From positions 1 to 13,315 of the forward strand of contig JAILHX010000110.1 in NCBI GenBank assembly GCA_024695565.1: a DNA stretch of 13,315 bases, read 5' to 3'. Under the pieces are notes generated by a model. The model did no database searches and was not told the DNA's origin. It saw only the letters and a program-made list of their open reading frames with translations. Made by a program: the position numbers and the translations under genes. Shown piece by piece: positions 1 to 7,389 of this stretch. The stretch comes from Saccharofermentans sp. Its GTDB lineage: Bacteria > Bacillota_A > Clostridia > Saccharofermentanales > Saccharofermentanaceae. Within the stretch, counting starts at the first letter, position 1. Every line of letters begins with the position of its first letter.

Positions 1-655
1 GCAGGCTATCAATTCACCTCTCCTCGACACAACGATCGACGGAGCTACAGGTGTTATCCTTAACTTCACAGGCGGAAGAGGAATGCGTCTTTCCGAGATC
101 GATGCAGCTTCATCCATCGTCCGTCAGGCAGCTGCTCCCGAGGCAGAGATCATCGTTGGTGCCGTTGTTGACGACTCACTCGAAGATGAGCTCATGATCA
201 CAGTTATCGCATCCGGTTTTGATAACACGATCAATGCTTCTGCAGGACACAGAGCAAGCACTTCCGTTCTCTCAAGAGAGAATCCTACGATAATCACATC
301 AAGACAGCCTGTTGCTCCTCAGCCGAGAACAGACTACACACCCAGACAGGCTGAACCTGCACCCGTTCCGGTACAGAGAGCACAGCCCGGCTTCAGATTT
401 GGTGATGATTCAGTTAACCAGCCCGCACCCGCACCGGCACCCGCTCCGGTTCAGCAGTCAGCTCCTCAGCCGGTTCCTGTACAGCAGGTACCCGTACAGC
501 AGGTACCCGTTCAGCAGGCACCTGTACAGCAGGCTCCTGTTCAGCAGCCCGTACAGATGGGCGGCAGACCGCAGGCTAATGTAGCTCCTCAGGCTGACGA
601 GAAGGCACAGAAGTCCGCTAAGCCTTGGTTCATGTTCGGTAAGGACGGACAGTAA
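1..655 (+). CDS. ftsZ: Cell division protein FtsZ, C-terminal part (5' end outside window)
   Basis: FtsZ is the tubulin-like GTPase that polymerises into the division ring at mid-cell. The reading frame is open from base 2, so the N-terminal GTP-binding domain lies upstream of the window. What is visible begins in the C-terminal tubulin-like subdomain (AINSPLLDTTIDGATGV, then LNFTGG, SEIDAA and ITVIASGFD), which matches the family closely. After ITVIASGF the protein enters a disordered linker of about 110 residues rich in Pro, Gln, Val and Ala, including five PVQQx units. It ends in KPWFMFGKDGQ. Most Bacillota FtsZ proteins end in a short peptide like DIPTFLRNR, which binds FtsA/SepF-type partners; that consensus is not evident, although a hydrophobic PWFMF core is present. 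The TAA stop is 16 bases before nrdR, so the two may be co-transcribed. The identification is firm; the meaning of the unusual tail is open. Confidence 0.96.
   Translation, partial: QAINSPLLDTTIDGATGVILNFTGGRGMRLSEIDAASSIVRQAAAPEAEIIVGAVVDDSLEDELMITVIASGFDNTINASAGHRASTSVLSRENPTIITSRQPVAPQPRTDYTPRQAEPAPVPVQRAQPGFRFGDDSVNQPAPAPAPAPVQQSAPQPVPVQQVPVQQVPVQQAPVQQAPVQQPVQMGGRPQANVAPQADEKAQKSAKPWFMFGKDGQ
476..550 (+). repeat. In-frame 15-bp tandem repeat (5 units) in the ftsZ linker
   Basis: Five consecutive 15-bp units start at 476, 491, 506, 521 and 536 and encode PVQQV, PVQQV, PVQQA, PVQQA and PVQQP. Val, Pro and Ala codons vary between units (GTA/GTT, CCT/CCC, GCA/GCT) while both Gln codons are always CAG. 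The copies have therefore drifted at third positions while the peptide is nearly kept. Unit length is a multiple of three, so copy-number change would lengthen or shorten the linker without breaking the frame. Confidence 0.93.
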
Positions 656-671
656 TTAGGGAGTAAGAATC

Positions 672-1145
672 GTGATCTGTCCCAAATGCGGCGAGAACGA
701 TGACAAGGTCCTTGATTCAAGACCGACCGAAGATGGCTTTGCCGTAAGACGCAGACGTGTTTGTCTCGTTTGCGGAGCAAGGTTCTCAACCATAGAGAAG
801 ATCGAAGGCTTGAAGCCGATGGTCGTCAAGAAGGATGGCTCTAAGCAGTTATACGATTCGGAGAAGATAATGAGAAGTCTGGACGTAGCCTGCCAGAAGC
901 GCGGAGTATCTCAACAGGTCAAAGAGAATATCTGTTCAGATATCACTCATCTGGTTGACGAGAGGTTTAACAAAGAGATAACCTCGTCAGAGATAGGCGA
1001 GTTTATTATGCAGAAGCTTAAGGATATAGATCGTGTATCTTATGTCCGCTTCGCATCGGTATATAAGAACTTCACTGATCTGGATTCTTATACTGCCGAG
1101 ATCAACAATTTCGACGTTGGAAGCATGACTTCTATCGAAGAATGA
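672..1145 (+). CDS. nrdR: Transcriptional repressor NrdR
   Basis: NrdR represses ribonucleotide reductase genes by binding NrdR boxes, and senses ATP/dATP through an ATP-cone domain. The protein has 157 residues, the usual size. The N-terminal zinc ribbon uses C3, C6, C31 and C34 (CPKC and CLVC), with the family hallmark DSRPTEDGFAVRRRR between the pairs. Residues about 49-139 form the ATP cone (MVVKKDGSKQ, then RVSYVRFASVYKNF). The start is GTG at 672, preceded by an AGGGAG ribosome binding site about 8 bases upstream. That start keeps the invariant MxCPxCG beginning, so it is secure. No ribonucleotide reductase gene is in the window, so its targets are elsewhere. It follows ftsZ directly. 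Confidence 0.97.
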   Translation: MICPKCGENDDKVLDSRPTEDGFAVRRRRVCLVCGARFSTIEKIEGLKPMVVKKDGSKQLYDSEKIMRSLDVACQKRGVSQQVKENICSDITHLVDERFNKEITSSEIGEFIMQKLKDIDRVSYVRFASVYKNFTDLDSYTAEINNFDVGSMTSIEE

Positions 1146-1151
1146 AGGCTA

Positions 1152-1166
1152 TGTAACATTGTTACA
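1152..1166. promoter_or_regulatory. Perfect 7-1-7 palindrome, candidate operator
   Basis: TGTAACA-T-TGTTACA is a perfect inverted repeat, in the short gap between nrdR and the response regulator gene, 41 bases before the regulator start. The one-base centre makes it a poor RNA hairpin, and no U-run follows, so it is not a terminator. It looks like a site for a dimeric DNA-binding protein, for example autoregulation by the adjacent response regulator or control by another factor. It does not match a motif I can name with confidence. No clear -35/-10 pair was found around it. Confidence 0.45.
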
Positions 1167-1207
1167 CAGGACGGAAACCTAAGAAGTTATTGGACAGGGG
1201 TGATCAA

Positions 1208-1927
1208 ATGGCTGCTAATAAGGTTTTGCTCGTAGACGACGATCAGGGCATCATTGAAGTACTTAAGCTTTACTTTGAGAAAGAGGGATATCAGGTATCC
1301 GCATGCATGCAGGGCGACAAGGCTCTGGGTGCATTCCAGGCATTCGGACCCGATATTGTGATCCTTGACCTCATGCTTCCCGGAATGGACGGTAATGATA
1401 TCTGCCGTGAGATCAGAAAGACATCCGATTGTCCGATCATCATGCTCACAGCAAGAACAGATACATTGGATAAGATCGTCGGCCTCGAATTAGGTGCCGA
1501 TGACTACATCCCGAAGCCGTTTGAGCCTAAGGAAGTCCTGGCCAGAGTCAAGGCAGTTTTAAGACGTACAGATAAGAGAGACAATGCAGCAGCTTCTAGC
1601 GAGAGTAAGGATGTTGCTACTGATGTTATTACATATCCCGGCTTTTCAGTTGATAAGATCCGTTACGTTGTAAGCGTAGACGGCAACGAGATCTATATGC
1701 CGCCCAAGGAACTCGAACTTCTGTTCTTCCTTGCTTCTAATCCCAACAGAGTATTTACCAGAGAGCAGCTCCTGGAGAACGTCTGGGGTTATGATTTTTA
1801 CGGAGAGTCCCGTACGGTTGACGTTCACATCAAGCGTATCAGAGAGAAGATCGAGAATCCCGACAGGGAGCAGAATTGGAGCATAAAGACCGTCTGGAGC
1901 AAGGGTTATAAATTCGAGACGAGGTAA
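1208..1927 (+). CDS. OmpR/PhoB-family response regulator
   Basis: A two-component response regulator of 239 residues, acting in the cytoplasm as a phosphorylation-controlled transcription factor. The receiver domain (residues about 4-118) has the acidic pocket D10-D12, phospho-acceptor D54 in VILDLMLPGMDG, switch T81 and K103 in DDYIPKPF. An Ala/Ser-rich linker follows, then a winged-helix DNA-binding domain with the typical FTREQLLENVWGYDF and SRTVDVHIKRIREKIE signatures, ending in the GYKF wing. A TTG at 1190 is in frame, but ATG 1208 is chosen because AGGGGTG at 1196-1202 is well placed for it and the receiver starts immediately after. The kinase gene begins 5 bases downstream, so this is a cognate pair. 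The regulon and stimulus cannot be told. Confidence 0.95.
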   Translation: MAANKVLLVDDDQGIIEVLKLYFEKEGYQVSACMQGDKALGAFQAFGPDIVILDLMLPGMDGNDICREIRKTSDCPIIMLTARTDTLDKIVGLELGADDYIPKPFEPKEVLARVKAVLRRTDKRDNAAASSESKDVATDVITYPGFSVDKIRYVVSVDGNEIYMPPKELELLFFLASNPNRVFTREQLLENVWGYDFYGESRTVDVHIKRIREKIENPDREQNWSIKTVWSKGYKFETR

Positions 1928-1932
1928 GCTTT

Positions 1933-3483
1933 ATGGCGTCGAGGTCCGACGGCAAACAAGTCTCGGCGGGCTTTGCCGTTTTCCTGATTTCATTTCTCGT
2001 ACTTGCGACTTTGATTGTTTTTGCAGTCTTGTTGTTCCTTTCCTATGAGAATATGTACAACAACCTTATCCTTAAGGTTGAACACGGCACGCAGTCTGCA
2101 GCCAGCGACCTGGCTTCGGATGTTAATTCATTGATCTCACTCCAGTCTGAACCGTTCGAATATACTCTTAACGATGACGGTTCAGATAACTTCAAGAATT
2201 CCAGGATCATCGATAAGTTTGTAAATTCACAGACTTACCGTTCCAATGGCTCCGTTTATATCACTGACAGCAATGGCAGGATCTTCTGCCGTAATTCAGT
2301 TGCGCTTGAGATTGGAGACAATCTCCAGACTACAGATGAAGCACCTTTGTCTATCGTTCAGCCTGATGTGTTAGAACTTTTAGAGAGGGCAGAATCGGTG
2401 GGTTTTGCGAGAACAAGCTCGCACAATACCGGCAGGATCATCTCGGTAAGCTGTGTCAGGATCACAGGAACACCTTATTTTGTCATTGTCAGCAACAGCG
2501 AAGGCACGACGGATACGAAGACCGAATACATCAACGTTATCTTTGTCCCTGCCTTGATCGCGATGATCATAGCAATCATCCTTTATGCCGTATTCGTATA
2601 CTTCAGCCTTATGCCTGTCAAAGATATCTCGCAGGTCATTGCCAAGGTTTCTGAGGGCGATTATTCAGTGCGTGTAAACCCCAAGTATTCTGATCCAAGT
2701 GACTTTACTACACTGTCTGTCTCCTCTGAGTTTACCGAGATGGGACGCACGGTTAATAAGATGATAGAATCTCTTGAGAACCAGGAGCATGACAGAGAGA
2801 TGTTTATCTCTTCGATCGCACACGATATCAGAACTCCTCTTACATCAATCAACGGCTTCGTAACCGCAATGCTCGACGGCACGATCCCGGAAGACAAGCA
2901 GTCGCACTATCTAGAGCTCATCAAGCAGCAGACTGACAGGATCAGAACGCTGGTAACACAGATGACAGAGGCTTCTTCACTGTCGCATCCCGATCCTGAG
3001 ATGATGGAAGAATTCAATATCAACGACATGATCAACGATATCGTCGATAACCTCGAAGCACAGCTTACTGATAAGCAGATCAGGATCATCAAGTCGCTGG
3101 ATCCCGGTCCGGGAATCATGGTATATGGCGAGGCCCAGCAGCTCTGCAGAGTAATCATCAACATCATCACGAATGCTATTAAGTTCACACCGCAGAACGG
3201 TGAGATAAAGATATCAACGGAATCAAATCCGAAGCAGCGTAAAGTAGTAATCTCTGTCGAAGATTCCGGTGCAGGCGTTGAAGAATCAAAGAGACAGAGG
3301 ATCTTCGAGAGTTTCTATCAGGCAGATCCTTCGAGAAAAGCAGAAGGATTCGGTCTTGGTCTTTATATCTGCAAACAGATCCTTGCCGGTCACGGACAGA
3401 CTATTATCTGTGATGAAGGCAGAGAATTGGGCGGCGCTAAATTCGTATTCTCGTTCCCTTATCCGCCTGAGAAGCAGGAGTGA
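1933..3483 (+). CDS. Membrane sensor histidine kinase (HAMP-HisKA-HATPase)
   Basis: This 516-residue kinase is the likely partner of the upstream response regulator. It has a membrane segment at about residues 13-37, an extracytoplasmic sensor region at about 38-200, and a second membrane segment at about 202-224. A HAMP linker follows (PVKDISQVIAKVSEGDYSV), then HisKA with the H-box AHDIRTPLTS (phospho-accepting H297). The ATPase domain shows the N-box around N414, G1 with D444 in VEDSGAG, the F-box IFESFYQAD (457-465) and G2 GFGLGL (472-477), so it appears catalytically complete. The sensor region (VYITDSNGRIFCRN and later PYFVIVSNSEG) has a PAS/Cache-like feel, but this is inference. The GAGG ribosome binding site at 1921-1924 overlaps the end of the regulator gene, implying coupled expression. 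The ligand is unknown. Confidence 0.94.
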   Translation: MASRSDGKQVSAGFAVFLISFLVLATLIVFAVLLFLSYENMYNNLILKVEHGTQSAASDLASDVNSLISLQSEPFEYTLNDDGSDNFKNSRIIDKFVNSQTYRSNGSVYITDSNGRIFCRNSVALEIGDNLQTTDEAPLSIVQPDVLELLERAESVGFARTSSHNTGRIISVSCVRITGTPYFVIVSNSEGTTDTKTEYINVIFVPALIAMIIAIILYAVFVYFSLMPVKDISQVIAKVSEGDYSVRVNPKYSDPSDFTTLSVSSEFTEMGRTVNKMIESLENQEHDREMFISSIAHDIRTPLTSINGFVTAMLDGTIPEDKQSHYLELIKQQTDRIRTLVTQMTEASSLSHPDPEMMEEFNINDMINDIVDNLEAQLTDKQIRIIKSLDPGPGIMVYGEAQQLCRVIINIITNAIKFTPQNGEIKISTESNPKQRKVVISVEDSGAGVEESKRQRIFESFYQADPSRKAEGFGLGLYICKQILAGHGQTIICDEGRELGGAKFVFSFPYPPEKQE

Positions 3484-3489
3484 CAGGAT

Positions 3490-4131
3490 TTGGCAGCAAG
3501 AAACAGCAAGGGTAAGGCTCTCGCCTTAAAGACATACGATGCTTTGTCAAGAGAATTTCCGGACAGTCAATGCTCTCTTGAGACAGATTGTCCTGAAAAC
3601 TTAGCTATCCGGGGCATATTGTCCGCTCAATGTACCGACAAAAGGGTTAATATTACTGCAAGAGAACTTTTCGAGAAGTTCCCTGATATGGATGCAATTG
3701 CAAAACAGGATCCTGAAGTTATCGCAGCGGTCATCAAGCCCTGCGGTCTTACGAAGTCGAAAACCAGGTCTGTCATTGCTTTTGCGAAGAAGATGACTGA
3801 AGAATGGGATAATGTCGTTCCTAACGATGTTGATCTCCTGATGGAAGTTCCGGGTATTGGCAGGAAGATCGCGAACCTCATAGTAGGCGAGGTCTATGGA
3901 ACGCCGGCAGTCGTCGTTGACACGCACTGTAAGCGCGTAATGAAGAGAATAGGAATAACGGAGAGTACTGACCCGGCTAAGGTTGAGAAGGACATAATGA
4001 ACGTATTTCCTGAAGACATGTGGATAAGGATCGGACATCTGTCAGTAGATCTCGGCAGATCCTACTGCACTGCCCAGTCACCCAAGTGTGACAGTTGTCC
4101 TCTGGCATCTTTTTGTGCGGGGAGGATCTGA
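3490..4131 (+). CDS. nth: Endonuclease III (DNA glycosylase/AP lyase)
   Basis: Endonuclease III removes oxidised pyrimidines from DNA and cleaves the resulting abasic site, the first step of base excision repair. The 213-residue protein has the helix-hairpin-helix VPGIGRKIANLI with catalytic Lys K126, and the catalytic Asp D144 in VVVDTHCKR. The C-terminal iron-sulphur cluster ligands C193, C200, C203 and C209 have the canonical C-x6-C-x2-C-x5-C spacing. The start is TTG at 3490, six bases after the kinase stop. AGGAG at 3476-3480 lies inside the end of the kinase gene, about 9 bases upstream, and fits as its ribosome binding site. The gene ends two bases before recG. The assignment is secure; MutY is unlikely because the protein is short and lacks the MutY C-terminal domain. 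Confidence 0.96.
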   Translation: MAARNSKGKALALKTYDALSREFPDSQCSLETDCPENLAIRGILSAQCTDKRVNITARELFEKFPDMDAIAKQDPEVIAAVIKPCGLTKSKTRSVIAFAKKMTEEWDNVVPNDVDLLMEVPGIGRKIANLIVGEVYGTPAVVVDTHCKRVMKRIGITESTDPAKVEKDIMNVFPEDMWIRIGHLSVDLGRSYCTAQSPKCDSCPLASFCAGRI

Positions 4132-4133
4132 TC

Positions 4134-6311
4134 ATGGCCCAGGTTCATCTGTCCAATCCCGTGACCGATCTTTATGGAATCGGTCCTGCCGCTGAAGAGC
4201 GTCTGGCAAAGCTCGATATCTACACGATCTACGATCTGATCGCATTCATTCCCTGGCGTTATGATGACTGGTCTGACATGGGAACGATCGCATCGTTTGA
4301 TATGACCGACCGTCTCGGCTCTGACGTCGGATATGATCTATCTTTCAGAGGAACCATATCAACCAATCCGTCTGTCAATATCACGAACAGGAAGAAGCCG
4401 CTGAGCTTCTTTGTAAGTGACGGTACGGGAAGGATCAAGCTTACGTTTTTTAATTCCCCGTATCTGGCAGGCAAGTTCGCACTTGGTGACGAGTGTTTTA
4501 TACACGGCACAGTTTCTTTGTTCAACGGCCAGATGCAGATGGTGAATCCTTATATCGAGAAGGCAGAGAAGATCGAAGACAATGCACTCGTCAGACCTGT
4601 TTATCACTTAACAGCAGGGATCACTTCAAACAATATATCCAAGTGGGTCAGGACTGCTTTGAAGCTTTGCGGTCATGAACTTATGTCATGCATTCCGAAG
4701 AGCATTGCAGAGCAAAAAGGATTTGTGTCACCGCTTGAAGCATATGAGAAGGCGCACTTCCCGGGCTCGTTAGAAGAGGCGAGAAGAGCCAGAGAACAGT
4801 TAGCATATGAAGAACTGATACTGTTAGGTATCGGCATGAAGCTCTACAGCTCAGGTCACGGTATCAAGGAAGTTGCAGAACAGGTAATTCCTTCAAATCC
4901 CGGCGGCATAGACCGTGAGTCTGCCATGAAATGGAGTCAGATCAAGGGCAATCTCGGATTTACTCTGACAGACGATCAGGCATCAGCTTTCCGCGACGTG
5001 CAGACCGACCTCATGTCCACAGTCCCGATGAACAGACTGATACAGGGTGATGTAGGTTCAGGTAAGACCATGGTAGCGGCTCTGTCGATGATAATAACAG
5101 CGATCATGGGCAAGCAGGCCGTTCTGCTGGCACCGACATCAGTCCTTGCTTCGCAGCACTATAGGACGATCTCCAGGCTTATGGCCGGCAGCGGTATGGA
5201 ACCGGTACTCCTGCTTGGCAAGACCAGGCCTTCGGAGAAGCAGGAGATCAAGGCGAAGATCGCTGACGGAAGCGCGAAGGTAATCATCGGTACGCATGCG
5301 CTCCTTACTGACGATATCAGTTATAAGGATCTGGCTCTTGTTATCGCAGACGAGCAACACCGCTTTGGCGTTAAGCAAAGAGAGAAACTGCTGTTTAAGG
5401 ACACAGCCAGGGACGGCACCGTTAAGAGCGTGCATAACCTCATCATGACTGCTACTCCGATCCCGAGAACGCTTGCCATGGTCATCTATGGTGATATGGC
5501 GACTTCGGTCATCAGACAGAAACCTCTTGGCAGGCAGGAGATAACTACATGGTTCGTTAATTCCAAGAAGAGCAAAGCCATAGAGGAGATGATGGCCGTC
5601 AAGCTTGCGGCAGGCGAGCAGGTCTATATCGTTTGCGCGAAGATCGATAAGGATGAGACGGAATCGGGAATTGACAATATGGTCGGCGAGCCTGTTGACG
5701 GAGACGAATCCGTAACCAGTGTTTTCGAGATGAAGAAAACAGTTGATTCAATGAGCAATCTGTCACAGTATCAGAGTGCAGTTCTTTACGGCTCCATGAA
5801 GGAGAAGGAAAAGCTCGAGACGATGGAAAGATTCATCGCAGGCGATATAAAGATACTTATATCGACTACGGTCATTGAAGTCGGCGTAGATAACCCGAAT
5901 GCAAATGTCATGATCATTATGGATGCAGACAGATTCGGTCTGTCCACGCTTCACCAGTTAAGAGGACGTATCGGCAGAGGCGACAAGAAGTCATTCTGCC
6001 TCCTTGTATCTGAATCAAGGTCTGAGATCGCTCTTCAGAGAATGAAGATGATGTGCGAATCTTCAGACGGATTCACTCTGGCAGAAAAGGATCTCGAATT
6101 AAGAGGCCCCGGAGACTTTTACGGCACAAGGCAGCATGGTATCCCTACACTTCGTGCAGCAAACCTATATACTGATATGAAGATCGCGAATGAAGCGACC
6201 GAAGCGGTCAATAAGATAATAGAAGAGGGCGGGGAAGAAGCAGAGCGTCTGAACGATGCGATCAGGAAGATGTTCGAGTTGAGATTCGCCAGGAAGATGG
6301 AGCAGATCTGA
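4134..6311 (+). CDS. recG: ATP-dependent DNA helicase RecG
   Basis: RecG is a monomeric superfamily 2 translocase that remodels stalled replication forks and branched recombination intermediates. The 725-residue protein starts with a LYGIGPAAEERL helical motif and the wedge/OB-fold region (about residues 55-150). The helicase core follows: Walker A GDVGSGKT (K311), DEQH box (406-409) followed by RFGVKQRE, motif III TATPIPRTLA, motif V STTVIEVGVDNPNA and motif VI QLRGRIGRG (608-616). The C-terminal part has RGPGDFYGTRQHG, as expected. It is longer than the usual 680-690 residues, partly from an acidic stretch (KDETESGIDNMVGEPVDGDE) in the second RecA-like domain. ATG 4134 is chosen over an in-frame TTG at 4095 because GGAGG at 4121-4125 is 8 bases upstream and the earlier start would lie within nth. 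The stop overlaps the rsmD start. Confidence 0.97.
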   Translation: MAQVHLSNPVTDLYGIGPAAEERLAKLDIYTIYDLIAFIPWRYDDWSDMGTIASFDMTDRLGSDVGYDLSFRGTISTNPSVNITNRKKPLSFFVSDGTGRIKLTFFNSPYLAGKFALGDECFIHGTVSLFNGQMQMVNPYIEKAEKIEDNALVRPVYHLTAGITSNNISKWVRTALKLCGHELMSCIPKSIAEQKGFVSPLEAYEKAHFPGSLEEARRAREQLAYEELILLGIGMKLYSSGHGIKEVAEQVIPSNPGGIDRESAMKWSQIKGNLGFTLTDDQASAFRDVQTDLMSTVPMNRLIQGDVGSGKTMVAALSMIITAIMGKQAVLLAPTSVLASQHYRTISRLMAGSGMEPVLLLGKTRPSEKQEIKAKIADGSAKVIIGTHALLTDDISYKDLALVIADEQHRFGVKQREKLLFKDTARDGTVKSVHNLIMTATPIPRTLAMVIYGDMATSVIRQKPLGRQEITTWFVNSKKSKAIEEMMAVKLAAGEQVYIVCAKIDKDETESGIDNMVGEPVDGDESVTSVFEMKKTVDSMSNLSQYQSAVLYGSMKEKEKLETMERFIAGDIKILISTTVIEVGVDNPNANVMIIMDADRFGLSTLHQLRGRIGRGDKKSFCLLVSESRSEIALQRMKMMCESSDGFTLAEKDLELRGPGDFYGTRQHGIPTLRAANLYTDMKIANEATEAVNKIIEEGGEEAERLNDAIRKMFELRFARKMEQI

Positions 6312-6880
6312 TGCCCAGAGTAGTTACGGGAAGATTCAGAGGCGCGGTATTGCAGGCGCCGGAAGGTGACAGGACAAGACCTACGACCGACAAGGTCAAG
6401 GAGGCTTTGTTCTCGATAATCCAGGCATATGTACCGGATTCCGAATTTTTAGACCTCTATGCAGGTTCGGGCCAGATAGGGATCGAGGCCCTGAGCCGTG
6501 GTGCCAGGAGGGCAACGCTCGTTGATAAGAGCGGACAGGCCGCAGGCATCATCTCCAGGAACATCAGCAAGGTCAGGCTTGAGGGTTCGGATGAGATTAG
6601 GTTCTATAAAAAGAACGTCAGCCAGGTGCTTGAGTTCCTCGGGCAGGCAGGCGAGAAATTTGATATTATATTCATGGATCCGCCCTATAAAGACGCGGCT
6701 TTGAGGCTTGAAGAAGAGACAAAGCTCATCAGAGAATACGATCTCCTTGCCGAAGACGGAATGCTCATAGTAGAGCACGACAAAGACTTCGAACCGGCTG
6801 AAGAACTCAACGGTTTGAAGCGTGTTCGTTCTTGTAGTTACGGGATTACAGTGATAACATTTTTTAAGGATTATAAATAG
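6311..6880 (+). CDS. rsmD: 16S rRNA (guanine966-N2)-methyltransferase RsmD
   Basis: RsmD methylates N2 of guanine 966 in 16S rRNA, using S-adenosylmethionine, late in small-subunit assembly. The 189-residue protein has the N-terminal signature VTGRFRGAVLQAP and RPTTDKVKEALFSI. The SAM-binding motif I is DLYAGSGQIGIEALSRGA (from D48), and the catalytic DPPY tetrapeptide is at 123-126. The ATG overlaps the recG stop by one base (TGATG), so translation is probably coupled. The next gene, coaD, is the classic neighbour of rsmD in many bacteria, which reinforces the call. Nothing is missing from the family pattern. Confidence 0.96.
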   Translation: MPRVVTGRFRGAVLQAPEGDRTRPTTDKVKEALFSIIQAYVPDSEFLDLYAGSGQIGIEALSRGARRATLVDKSGQAAGIISRNISKVRLEGSDEIRFYKKNVSQVLEFLGQAGEKFDIIFMDPPYKDAALRLEEETKLIREYDLLAEDGMLIVEHDKDFEPAEELNGLKRVRSCSYGITVITFFKDYK

Positions 6881-6884
6881 GAGG
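6879..6884 (+). promoter_or_regulatory. Strong ribosome binding site fixing the coaD TTG start
   Basis: AGGAGG overlaps the rsmD stop codon and lies 8 bases before the TTG at 6893. Together with the family-typical N-terminus (MKVMLFPGTFDPF) it fixes this non-ATG start. Confidence 0.85.
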
Positions 6885-6892
6885 ATGACGGT

Positions 6893-7387
6893 TTGAAGGT
6901 AATGCTCTTCCCGGGGACGTTCGATCCCTTCACAAGAGGCCACAGAGACATCGCCAGAAGAGCCAGTAAGCTCTGTGATAAGCTTGTCATCGCTGTCATG
7001 GAGAATGCAGCCAAGACTCCTATGTTTACTCCTGAAGAGAGAGTTGAGCTTATCAAGCTCTCATTGAAGAACGATGATCTGGACAATGTCGAAGTAATGG
7101 CATGGGGCGGACTTCTGGTTGACCTCTATCAGCAGCTCGGATGCTGCGCTTCCGTAAGGGGGATCAGATCAGAGTCAGACTTCAGATATGAATCTGAGCA
7201 CGCGCTTGCCAACCGTCTGCTTTTCGCAGGCTATGACGCCGTACTCCTGCCCTGCAGGGACGATCTGTCGCTTATCAGTTCTTCGATGGTCAAGGAAGTA
7301 GGATCATATGGCGGAGACATCTCGAAGATGGTTCCGGCCGAGATTATAGATTTGGTTAAGGAAAAACTTTTGAAAGGAAGGAATTAA
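6893..7387 (+). CDS. coaD: Phosphopantetheine adenylyltransferase (CoaD)
   Basis: CoaD transfers AMP from ATP to 4'-phosphopantetheine, giving dephospho-CoA, the penultimate step of coenzyme A synthesis. The 164-residue length is normal. The nucleotidyltransferase motif FPGTFDPFTRGH (H17; usually TNGH in relatives, here TRGH), SVRGIR (R89, R92) and the ATP-contacting ISSSMVKE (S129-S131) are all present, as is a typical MVPAEI segment near the end. The start is TTG with an AGGAGG site 8 bases upstream. It follows rsmD by 12 bases and precedes the coiled-coil gene by 2 bases, so it belongs to the same operon. The Asn-to-Arg change at residue 15 sits beside the catalytic His but is the only notable deviation seen. 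Confidence 0.96.
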   Translation: MKVMLFPGTFDPFTRGHRDIARRASKLCDKLVIAVMENAAKTPMFTPEERVELIKLSLKNDDLDNVEVMAWGGLLVDLYQQLGCCASVRGIRSESDFRYESEHALANRLLFAGYDAVLLPCRDDLSLISSSMVKEVGSYGGDISKMVPAEIIDLVKEKLLKGRN

Positions 7388-7389
7388 TA

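Noticed and set aside
476..550. Tandem repeat as a possible CRISPR-like array
   Set aside because: Units are contiguous 15-mers with no spacers and encode the FtsZ linker in frame.
1190..1207. In-frame TTG start for the response regulator, six codons upstream
   Set aside because: The AGGGGTG ribosome binding site lies between this TTG and the ATG at 1208, and the receiver domain needs no extra residues.
1299..1312. GCATGCATGC self-complementary run in the response regulator gene
   Set aside because: It is a short alternating motif inside coding sequence with no supporting context.
3601..4038. Minus-strand open frame of 145 codons antisense to nth
   Set aside because: It overlaps a fully supported nth gene, has no recognisable domain, and its composition is typical of a shadow frame.
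4095..4133. In-frame TTG start for RecG, 13 codons upstream
   Set aside because: It would lie well inside nth with no good ribosome binding site, whereas GGAGG sits 8 bases before ATG 4134.
6449..6943. Minus-strand open frame of 164 codons antisense to rsmD
   Set aside because: It has no family resemblance, and the plus strand holds a clear RsmD; open antisense frames are expected from the codon use here.
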